DNA of 64,000 nucleotides from Chrysogorgia sp. JL179-B06 (taxonomy: Eukaryota; Cnidaria; Anthozoa; Scleralcyonacea; Chrysogorgiidae): positions 1,153,001 to 1,217,000 of the forward strand of contig JAYKKM010000217.1 of assembly GCA_035772405.1 (NCBI GenBank), given 5' to 3'. Both the position numbers and the translations under genes were made by a program. Shown here piece by piece: positions 53,799 through 61,981 of the stretch. The stretch's first letter is position 1. Every line of letters begins with the position of its first letter. Under the pieces are notes generated by a model. That model was not told where the DNA came from. It saw nothing but the letters and a program-made list of their open reading frames with translations, and did no database searches.

Positions 53799-54749
53799 TT
53801 ACTCATCCTCGTCGAACAGTTCTAACACGCTTTTTTTGGCTTTTTTTCGCTTAGGCAGGTTTTCGCACTCTTCCTTCTTTCCTCCTTTTTTTTTCTCCTT
53901 TCTTTTTAGGGGACTTCTCTGTCTCCAGTTTCGGGTCTAACGGCTTCTCAGTTTTCTCCGTTTCCTTCGGTTCTTCGTCTTTTTTGGGGGGGGATTCAGA
54001 TGTATAACCACTATCGCTGTCGCTCTCTAGAAGTTTCTTTTTTTTGGAAGCTTTGCCAGTTTTCTTGTAGCTCCTTTTCGAGTGCTTCTTTTTCTGGATT
54101 TCTTATTTTCTTTCTTTGTTCGTCACTGGAAGAGGAGGAGGATGAAGTTGAAGAATCGTTGGAGGAGTCCAGGGCATCTTGAACGTCCTTGGAAGCTTTT
54201 CGGCTGACTGGAGCGTTCGTTCCTTTGAAATTTTTGTAAAGAAACCCCTTCATGGCTTGGACAGTGCCTTTGCTTTTGAAAGCGCGGCTAGGCACATCTA
54301 GTGTTTCCACTAGTTCGGAAAACTTTTGCGGGTGACGGAGTAGTGATCTTGTGATCAGGAAATTGGCGGACATGGTGAACATGGCGTTGGACATAGGGAA
54401 CATCTGTTCCATCAGATCATCGATTTCGTCGTTATCTTTGACAATGGAGCGCAACACTTGTTTTATGTCGGTGATTGTAGCACTGCTTTACTGTTTATTG
54501 TTGAGCGCGTTGAGGTTGCTCATAATGGGGGTGAAATGGTCTTGGAGGGTTTTCAAAATCTGAGGCTGTACGACCTTGCTGCTATCGTTCTTCTCTAATA
54601 TTTGAAGAGTTGATACCATGGTGAAGGGTTTCAGCACTGCATAGATTTTGGAGGGTTCTGGAGCTTCTGCAGCTGCGCCGTATGGCGTTAAAAAAGGTTA
54701 CCGCGGTCGCTTTGTCGGTAGTTTTGGCAGGAGATTTCTTTTGGCTCAT
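53799..54749 (-). pseudogene. Ser/Asp- and Lys-rich protein of unknown function, copy 1
   Basis: From an ATG at 54749 (MSQKKSPAKTTDKATAVTFF) broken minus frames read VVQPQILKTLQDHFTPIMSN and NLNALNNKQ. ORF 54011-54457 follows: ITRSLLRHPQKFSELVETLD, KSKGTVQAMKGFLYKNFKGT, then a Ser-rich acidic run. The last part, to TAA at 53799, is strongly basic (ESPPKKDEEPKETEKTEKPL, KKKGEKKGGKKEECENLPKR) and ends LFDEDE. This resembles a nucleic-acid-binding or nuclear protein. The same architecture with recognisable similarity is at 55726-56759, so it is a real family. I cannot name it. At least three frameshifts or stops. Confidence 0.45.
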
Positions 54750-54889
54750 TTTTCAATCTATAAAATGAGAGGAAAGTGTAGTGTGAATTTACGGTTGTGA
54801 AACATGACATTTGGTATACATTATTTTGGTAGTGTAGAACGTTACAAAGTATTTAGGTTGTGGTCTCAAACAGGTTGGTCAATTGGATG

Positions 54890-55724
54890 AAATGCATCGT
54901 GTAATTCGATGAAACATATACTTTATTATAGAGCAGTGAGTTTCACCGGAGAAACTTGTGAAGATGTTATCCGTATCATGAAGAGTATATTTTCTTATTT
55001 TTTACATCTTGATAATGCCACGTATGCTCCAACCAGGGGATATAACTGGACTATCAAGCCAAACAATGCATTTCGCTAGTGTTTGGCCCTGGGCTTTGGG
55101 TATAGTTAGGCCATACGCTGGCATTAACAGATGAACAGTTTTTATCGTAGAATCGTCTTGCCTGGTTGATGTTGGGTATATTGTATATTTGTATATTTCA
55201 AAAAAAGGTTTCTCCTTGCATTTGTATTACTTCGGCTAATCAGCCGTTAACAACTGATAAGTTTTTGTTGATATTTCTTGTGATCATTACCCTCGTTCCC
55301 TTGTAAATAGGTATTTTACCCAAAGCGCAATCGGACTGCACGTCGCCAACATACATGGTCTGCTCAAAAATGTTGTCTAACATTACTTTATTTATTCTAT
55401 TAGCAGCGTGGTGGGAAACAGTAACAACAGTGCTCGTTGGGTTAGCAAGTAGTGTATTTAGCAGTTCTTCGTCCGTTGGTTCGTTTTCGTGAAGGATTCT
55501 GTCTTTTTGAATTTGATCTGTAAAGTCTGAGGACGCCAATGTCGAATGTGTTGCAAGAAGTTGTTGTAAGGTCCATCAATAGTTTGGTGTTGTTCAGTAA
55601 GTCTTAGTTTCATAACGAGGGGTTTAATAACGTCGCTGTGTATAATGCTTTGTGCAATTCTAATTTTTTTGTCGACAGTTTCAATTGGTTGCAGCTGGCG
55701 TTCGCATAGCGTGCATAACAACAT
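54890..55724 (-). pseudogene. PIF1-like helicase C-terminal part, copy 1
   Basis: Minus frames give, in order, VMKLRLTEQHQTIDGPYNNF and LQHIRHW (55458-55724), then ENEPTDEELLNTLLAN, TVVTVSHHAANRINKVMLDN, GKIPIYKGTRVMITRNINKN and VVNG (55240-55539). Shifted frames follow with PAYGLTIPKAQGQTLAKCIV (near 55050-55110) and AYVALSRC (near 55000). K-A-Q-G-Q-T and Y-V-A-L-S-R are helicase motifs V and VI of the PIF1/RecD-like superfamily 1B. Walker A and B are not seen, so only the second RecA half remains. PIF1-type helicases unwind DNA 5'-3'. It is preceded by the K-rich protein at 55726-56759 and followed by its paralogue. Confidence 0.65.
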
Positions 55725-55725
55725 G

Positions 55726-56759
55726 TTATTTTTGGTGGTTTTTGCTTATGTGATTTTTTTTCTTCTTTTTTGGTGGCTCATCTGACGTGTTATGTTTTTT
55801 TTTGGACTTTTTCGTTTTCTTTGGGGTTGGAATTTCTATGTTGGTAGTAGTGTTTTCCTCATTGTCCACTGTTGGTTGGTCTTCTTTGGCTGTACCTGCT
55901 TCGTGTTCTTTCACATTTTTTATTTTGGGTTGGGATGGCGTTGATATCGATGTTTTTGGTATTGTAGAGGTGGAAGGAATGTCGTTTGTTCGTTGCTCGT
56001 CATCATCATCGTCGTCCGATTCCAACAATTGGGCCAGTTTTTTCTTAACCCGTGCAAAGGGTACCGGAGTTGTTGTGAACGTTTCAGTTGTACACAGCCT
56101 TGTTAGATATTGTTTGATACCTTGGACTGTTGGTGCTGATTTTAGATCTGCAACTTCCTTGGAAGTCCCCACCGTTCTCTCGGCAAACTTGTCAGGGTTT
56201 GACATGAGGGTTTTCACAATGGCATAATGTATGCCAAGGAGATACATAGCACCCCCAACTTTTACCAACTCCTCGAAGAAGTCATCGGCATTGTTGTCAT
56301 CATTGTTTTGATGTCGCTTGGGGTTGGTTGTTCTGACGTCCTGGAATTGAGTTTCTGTAGCGAGTGAAGAAATGGTGCCAGGTGTTCTTCCATTTGCGCG
56401 ATTTTCTCTGAATTTACATACGCTGATTTGGCATTTGAGAGGAACGTCATGTTTTCGCACATGGTGGCCGCGAATTCGCTGACACCGATTTTCGGCCTGG
56501 TCAGCCATTCACAGTTTTTGGGGTTTACCCATCTGAAAATGGTCCCCTCATCTGAAAATGGTCCCCTCATCAGGACGGTCATCGGCTTCACCATAAGGAC
56601 GTATGAAATTTGTGGGAAAGTGCCCAAAGAATTGCACTCCTTTCGAACTTTCTGGGCTTTGAGCTGTATATTTGTTTTTGTACATCTAAAGGAGGAACGA
56701 ATAATGTTAATTCTATTGTGCAAAGGGAAATTTTTCATGCATGCTATTTGGACGTGCAA
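55726..56759 (-). pseudogene. Ser/Asp- and Lys-rich protein of unknown function, copy 2
   Basis: The first frame (56262-56759) contains TFPQISYVLMVKPMTVLMRG, EKIAQMEEHLAPFLHSLQKL and SEQPTPSDIKTMM. A 19-bp tandem duplication (56530-56567) shifts it. A second frame (55726-56508) carries DDFFEELVKVGGAMYLLGIH, VKTLMSNPDKFAERTVGTSK, APTVQGIKQYLTRL, then ESDDDDDDEQ and a Lys-rich end (KKTKKSKKKH, PPKKKKKNHISK). The segments ILK-LQDHF-PIMSNLNALN of copy 1 and IAQMEEHLAPFLHSLQKLN here, and HPQKF/NPDKF plus GTVQAMKGFL/PTVQGIKQYL, show common descent. Function unknown. An acidic block followed by basic tail suggests DNA or histone binding, as inference. Confidence 0.5.
56530..56567. repeat. 19-bp tandem duplication
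   Basis: CATCTGAAAATGGTCCCCT twice in a row; it breaks the frame of the K-rich protein copy 2. Confidence 0.9.
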
Positions 56760-56769
56760 AATTGTTTAA

Positions 56770-57125
56770 TAATATTTTGGATAGATTGAGTTGTAAGGGT
56801 GAGAGTAATGAATTTCCAAACTGTTTCACTTCTTGCATTGTTCAGGTGGCTCGATAGTGCAAATCGAGTCATTTTGAGAGCACGATTTATCATACTAGAA
56901 ATTTTATATAGTCATATTTTGACATAAGTAGTTACAATGGTCCAATAGCATTTTCAGAGCTAGAGATATGAATGAACCAAAATAAAAAATATTTTAAATT
57001 TCTCATGATTTAAACTATGGAGCCTCATTAAATAGTTTTATGATGGTGTCATTCAGTTCACTAAAAGAGAAGTGTCTGTTAGTTCTAAATTTGGATAAGA
57101 AATACATTTAGAGTAGTTCGGCAAG
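56770..57125. other. No gene seen
   Basis: AT-rich spacer between helicase copy 2 and the K-rich protein copy 2. Confidence 0.5.
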
Positions 57126-58082
57126 TCATGTAACCGGTGTGAAGTAACGTGTTTGGAGACTATTTAAGAAATAAATGTCACTTAGGGATCTGACTCTCGA
57201 TAAAGCAACATATGCAGTTCCGGCAGGTATTTTATCAATATCGAACCAGAACACTACTTTTGCTAAAGTTTGTCCTTGTGCTTTACACATGGTAGTGGCA
57301 TATGCAGGACAGAAAGGATAAAGTGTTGCGCGTTGTTCATTTCGTGTCATTGTTATTGGATATATTGGCGCTATTTGTTCGCTTGGGAGTTTCAAGAGAA
57401 TAGTTTGATTGTGAACACCCTGGACAGTTGCCAGTTGTCCGTTGACAATATTATTGGGTTTGTCCCGATTTTGCGTAATGACGACGCGCATGCCAGCGTA
57501 AATATTGGTTGGGGGAAGATCACAATCAAGTTGAACTGTTGTCAAAGGTTCTACGTTTTGGAAAAGATTGTTAGTCATCAATTGGTTTACATGATTCATG
57601 GCTTTTTTAGTGAAAGTTAAAATTGTGTTTTCATTTCTGTCATAAATCTGATTCGCTTTAAAACAACTGATAGCTTGCTCGACTGGATTCAGAAATGGAG
57701 AGTATGGTGGCAAAACCTTAATTTCGGTATTATCTGCAGGAGATGTTGCTCCACGATGGCCGGTCGCACCGTCAAAAATAAGATAGTGTGTTTCATTTAC
57801 ATCCAACTGCTCATTTGTGCTCTCCAGAAACTTGTTGACAAGTTCACGTGTCATGGCTCCCAATTGAATCTTGTGATATATCAACCCAAACACTGGAGAT
57901 ATTGCCAAACATATTGTAATGTTTCGTCCTTTCTGCCCACGTCCCTGGCTCCTTGATGTCCATATGTTAAACCCGCACTCATATATAAAAACGGTATGAT
58001 GCAGGTTTGCTTCCTCCAGGAACCAGTGAGCATACTCGTTTCGGCGTTGAATAACATCTGCTCGATTACGGTTGGCTGGCAC
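57126..58082 (-). CDS. In-frame fusion: IS630/Tc1-like transposase core + PIF1-like helicase C-terminus
   Basis: One uninterrupted 318-codon minus ORF. Residues 1-~150 are the transposase core: VFIYECGFNIW, AISPVFGLIYHKIQLG, LIFDGATGHRGATSPADNTE, LPPYSPFLNPVEQAISCFKA. It lacks the residues found next in copy A and goes through NQIYDRN straight into helicase sequence: NTILTFTKKAMNHVNQLMTN, DLPPTNIYAGMRVVITQNRD, FCPAYATTMCKAQGQTLAKV, GTAYVALSRVRSLSDIYFL, then a stop after RYFTPVT. K-A-Q-G-Q-T and Y-V-A-L-S-R are PIF1 motifs. The join is at about 57634, where homology to copy A ends. The first catalytic Asp is Y and Walker motifs are lacking, so neither enzyme should work. It may be only a chance open frame. 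Confidence 0.75.
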   Translation of the reverse strand: MPANRNRADVIQRRNEYAHWFLEEANLHHTVFIYECGFNIWTSRSQGRGQKGRNITICLAISPVFGLIYHKIQLGAMTRELVNKFLESTNEQLDVNETHYLIFDGATGHRGATSPADNTEIKVLPPYSPFLNPVEQAISCFKANQIYDRNENTILTFTKKAMNHVNQLMTNNLFQNVEPLTTVQLDCDLPPTNIYAGMRVVITQNRDKPNNIVNGQLATVQGVHNQTILLKLPSEQIAPIYPITMTRNEQRATLYPFCPAYATTMCKAQGQTLAKVVFWFDIDKIPAGTAYVALSRVRSLSDIYFLNSLQTRYFTPVT

Positions 58083-59902
58083 TCTGTGCCAACTTCAGGG
58101 TATACAACATGCCTTCTAAATGTTTGGCAACTGTGCGCATGTGAACAGCCGGGTGGTCCGGGAGTCGTTCTCTTAATTTTGCATTGATAGCTTCCAAAGT
58201 CAACATAGGATTATCGTTGATAATTTCTTCGAGACACTGCCTCATCTCGTCATTGACTTTGACGTTATTACGACCGCCATGTGGCCTTTCATCTACTCTG
58301 TTCTCGCATATAAAGCGTGCTACTATGCCTCTGGTTGTCGAACGGTTTACGCCTAGTGTGTCGGTAACGATAAGATAGTCCTGGTCAGGCTCTTCAAAAG
58401 CCCTCACCAACCGTTCTCTATCTTCTTGTGTAATTCTACGCCTTCTTCTTCTCTCCGCCATTTTTTATCTTAACATGTATTCCCATGTGGCTCGAACTTT
58501 CACAATTCTGCTCAAATTTAAAATGGCATAAACGCAAGTGAAATTGAAAATACATTGTTATTCAAATGATATATGGATTTTCCTTATTGTTATTCGCATC
58601 GCACTAATGATTCTTCAATACATGCTATTGTTGTTTCAATCACACATTTGAACGTTAATAAATGGCAGAAATTATAGCGGTTTTATTGAACTTCCATTAC
58701 ATTACGCACAATTGACATTTGATTGTTGTTATTGAAATTAGGAACGCACTATTAAATATGCAAAACGCGTTATTCATTATTGTTTTCCCTTAATAAAGGG
58801 CAAATGCTGTATGGCATAGGTATAGTACATTTTAATAATCAAGATATATATCTTGTTCCTCGATATAAATATTCTAAAAAACATGAAGCTTTCCACGAAT
58901 TTTTGGTATTTGCCCAACCCCCGTCAAAAATCTAATGGTCCGTCCTAAGGTTTTTATTACCAGAAAATCTGCGTTAAAACTGCTCACGAGCCAAGCCATA
59001 TAATAAATGTGTATAATAGTGTATTGTGGTATTTATGAGTAGTCTCACGTTATGGTTTAGACTAAAAGGGATGACTCAAAAGGACCTTTCTGTTTTTGTT
59101 TGGTCTTTATTTTTAGTTAGGTTAGGGTTAGCTACGCTTGGGTTTAAATTTTGGTTAGGATCAAGGTTAGGATTTGGGTTAGGATTATTATTGGGATATT
59201 ATAGAGTTAGACTAGTTCTTGAAAAAGAGAAGGTCCTTTTGAGTCATCCTTTATTATAGCTATTAACAAGCAACGTAATAAAGCAAATCCACCCCCATGT
59301 TATATATTCTACCCATGAGATGGAAATAAAATAAACGGGTCCATATTTCGTATCATTATTAATGTCTAATATCTACATAATTTTTGTACGAATTTAATTA
59401 CACTTACACGTAAGCCAGTTTTCCACTTCCGTACCGTAAAGTAGAAAAACGTATCAGAAAATAATGAGCAAACTGCTGGCATCATTCGCGTATTTAGCGT
59501 GATATACAAATAGAATTAAAAGGTCGTTGCAATTCAACGATTCCCGAAGCACAAACATACTACAATTCCTTACGTTTTGTGAAGTGGAAAACATGCTTAA
59601 GGAAAATGTTATTCATAATCAAATTCGATTTCGGATAGTTCTTCGATCTCTTCTTCGTTGCCGGAATCCTCGCAATGATATTCCATTAAACGATCTGGTT
59701 CAGTGTAGCTTTCCACATCAGCAGGAGATAAATTCCAAAATTCCACCTGAATCTTTATAACGGTGTCATCCGGGGTAAGTTGAAAGAGCTTTCTTAGGGC
59801 AAACAGTTCATTTTGAAGCCTAGTACGCATCAGTAGAAGTTCATGCCTAGCACCCAAAGAAAACATGTGTTTGCTTTTACTCAAATCACCTAAATTTGTA
59901 TT
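57634..59902. repeat. Segmental duplication, copy B
   Basis: Direct repeat of 49781-52117. Main differences: about 36 bp missing next to the left junction, about 33 bp missing in the transposase core, a 20-25 bp insertion near 58665-58700, and about 27 bp extra codons in the KDZ end. The left junction abuts helicase sequence. The right side continues into the full KDZ gene end, so copy B is probably closer to the source. Confidence 0.9.
58066..58461 (-). CDS. IS630/Tc1-like transposase N-terminal half, copy B
   Basis: The 131-aa ORF starts MAERRRRRRITQEDRERLVR, includes the helix-turn-helix NRSTTRGIVARFICENRVDE and continues past the position where copy A has a stop, through CLEEIINDNPMLTLEAINAK and PAVHMRTVAKHLEGMLYTLK to QSASQP. 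It overlaps the fused ORF (57126-58082) in another frame, so a single shift near 58080 separates DNA-binding and catalytic halves. It is the better-preserved N-terminus of the two copies. Confidence 0.75.
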   Translation of the reverse strand: MAERRRRRRITQEDRERLVRAFEEPDQDYLIVTDTLGVNRSTTRGIVARFICENRVDERPHGGRNNVKVNDEMRQCLEEIINDNPMLTLEAINAKLRERLPDHPAVHMRTVAKHLEGMLYTLKLAQSASQP

Positions 59903-60563
59903 TATTACATCAATCTTAGAGCAGATATTGTTGTAATAAGACAAAAGTCTTTACTTTTCCACAGCTAAAAGCTTTTCCTCTTCATCGCAGCGTTTGACAA
60001 AACAGTTCAAATCAATCGCTTTCCGTTTGATGTAGATCGGGATGTGATTTTCTCCTTCCAGTGTATTTGGATTGTCGCTCATCACCTCGACATCGCAATA
60101 CAGCTCTGACATAGGATCCTTAACTTCATCAAATGTAATTCGCTTAGGCAATCCATTTATGTAATCTCTAAGAGAATCCGTTGTGGCGTTACATTTCTCG
60201 AGTGTTAGCTTGATCTTGTTAGTGATCTTCGTAATTTGCTTGGATCATCTTTTTGTCCATCTGTTCGAATGAATGACTAAGTAAATAAATAAACAGACAG
60301 ACAGACATACGCAAAGTTTCGGTAGAAGGGACTATAATCCATAGACTACCTGCGTACTTCTTTTTTAGTCCTAACAAGAAATATCTTTCAGTGGAAAGGG
60401 AGTGCAATACATTCAGTGTGTCTAAACATCTTTGGTTGTCGATTTTGAGTGCTGCGCAATTGAATTCCTGTTCACCTGGATTCCATCGTCGCAAGACAGA
60501 ATATTTTGTTTCTATATTTTGCGACTTCTTTTCAATACTAAAAACACGTGGATAATATAACAA
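59609..60563 (-). pseudogene. KDZ-like transposase C-terminal region with an 89-nt intron
   Basis: The minus ORF 60219-60563 contains RRWNPGEQEFNCAALKIDNQ, then RYFLLGLKKKYAG at a GT donor (60349). Removing 60261-60349 (GT...CAG) joins KYA to DGQK, as expected from the K-Y-A-D-G-Q stretch of KDZ (Kyakuja-Dileera-Zisupton) transposases. Next frames give KLTLEKCNATTDSLRDYING, LPKRITFDEVKDPMSELYCD, IYIKRKAIDLNCFVKRCDEE (59951-60200) and YYNNICSKIDVINTNL through MFSLGARHELLLMRTRLQNE to an acidic end (59609-59944). The catalytic core would lie at higher coordinates and is not found. Frameshifts are present. Family identity is from motif memory. Confidence 0.5.
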
Positions 60564-60986
60564 GGCATCAGAGTTTGAATTGTGCTGTAGTTACTGGAAG
60601 TATTCTTTAAACACGCATGTTATACTGCTGAACTGATTTTTATCCTGTATAAATATTCGTGTTAATAATAATAATAGGAAGCAAAATAATAGTAATAATA
60701 ACCTGTATAGTTTCTTTGTTATTTTATGAACTGAAGAATCATTGGTGATTGCGTTGTCTTCATAGCTTCTGCAGGCTGCGACACTTCTACACAAGATAGA
60801 TGAAGAGAGGAATTATAAACCATAAAGTCAAGGATGGTTTAGGTAGTAGACATTATCGCTCTTTCATACTGTATGCAGCTTTCAGTTATAATAGCTGTAA
60901 CCAACAAACAGGAATTTTACCGATAAGAGCAATTTTAACTTAATTGCTAGATATTCGTTGAAATTGGAGGTAGGTGCCGTATAGGT
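60564..60986. other. No gene seen
   Basis: A short AATAATAAT-type run at 60665-60700; otherwise plain AT-rich sequence. Confidence 0.5.
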
Positions 60987-61085
60987 AGCAAACGCTAGTA
61001 AGCAAGCTGGCCATAGCAATTAGCAAGCAATTGAGTAATCCTGGGTTATGGAGCAAACGCTAGTAAGCAAGCTGGCCATAGCAAT
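60987..61085. repeat. Tandem duplication with 65-bp period
   Basis: AGCAAACGCTAGTAAGCAAG plus CTGGCCATAGCAAT occurs at 60987-61020 and 61052-61085, each followed by AGCAAGCAATTGAG. AGCAAGCAA words continue to about 61370. Confidence 0.85.
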
Positions 61086-61942
61086 AGAGCTAAGGAATGA
61101 GCAAGCAATTGAGCAATATTGGGTTCTGGATAAGATTCGAAGCAGTAAGAGGTCACCATGACAACTGGCAGACCTCCCGCACTCGTCACACTGAAAAAAC
61201 TCAGTGGAATAGTACATGTAAGTATATAGCACATGTCTATATAAAAGATTACGCCCCTGAAAAAAATGTGAGAGTTGGGCACGGATAAAGCAAGCAAGCA
61301 ATCCACAGCCGGAAGCTGTATAGCAATAAACGTTTAAGTAAAGCATTGCTAGCAACTAGCAAGCAAGAGCGACCAACCAGCAGCAATGTCCCAATGCTGT
61401 AGCGACGTGTTCGCAAGCGTGAGTGACACTCGTGCGCGCCTTTTGACTTCTTAACAACTTGGGATTCGCCAAGAACTCTGAAGAAGACGCTGGCTAACTA
61501 CACATGCAGTTAACTTTGCCTATAACCACATAAAAAACGTCACGTACACGTGGACAACCAGATCAAACTTAACGGAAATTGTAGAATTCAAGCTCACCTT
61601 AGCTGCTTAAAATTGAGTAAATTTCTAACATATTTCTTCTGCCAGCTCTTTTGTACTCCTTCCTTTCTACAACGATATCAAAATAGCTAATTTCAAAAGG
61701 ATCATGTGCATTGTTCAATTGCATAATTTGCAGCTACAAAAAAATCAACATGTGTTAAAGTGCCTATGAAACGAAATTTTCATACATGTGTTTTGTCATT
61801 ACTCTAGTACTTGTTGGCAGGCTGAATCGCGTGGTATAGTTTGTTTTTGCCTTGCGACACAAGAAAGTGCTTTATTTTTATCTCAAACATGCCAAATCAG
61901 CGCTAAATTTTTCCGTGCAACCCGCGCGGTCAAATTGTCCTA

Positions 61943-61950
61943 TGACGTCA
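61943..61950. promoter_or_regulatory. CRE-like site upstream of the THAP gene
   Basis: The full palindrome TGACGTCA, 32 bp before the ATG at 61982, within a GC-richer stretch. CREB/ATF factors bind this word in animals. Position near a start codon suggests a core promoter, but no TATA box is seen. Confidence 0.5.
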
Positions 61951-61981
61951 CACGTTGTAGTCACTAGTGCTGCGTATAGTC

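Noticed and set aside
55787..56227. Plus ORF rich in Phe/Ser/Val
   Set aside because: Antisense of the Lys- and Asp-rich minus-strand protein; composition is explained by that.
61020..61355. Minus ORFs overlapping the AGCAAGCAA repeats
   Set aside because: Hydrophobic, repeat-derived, no motif.
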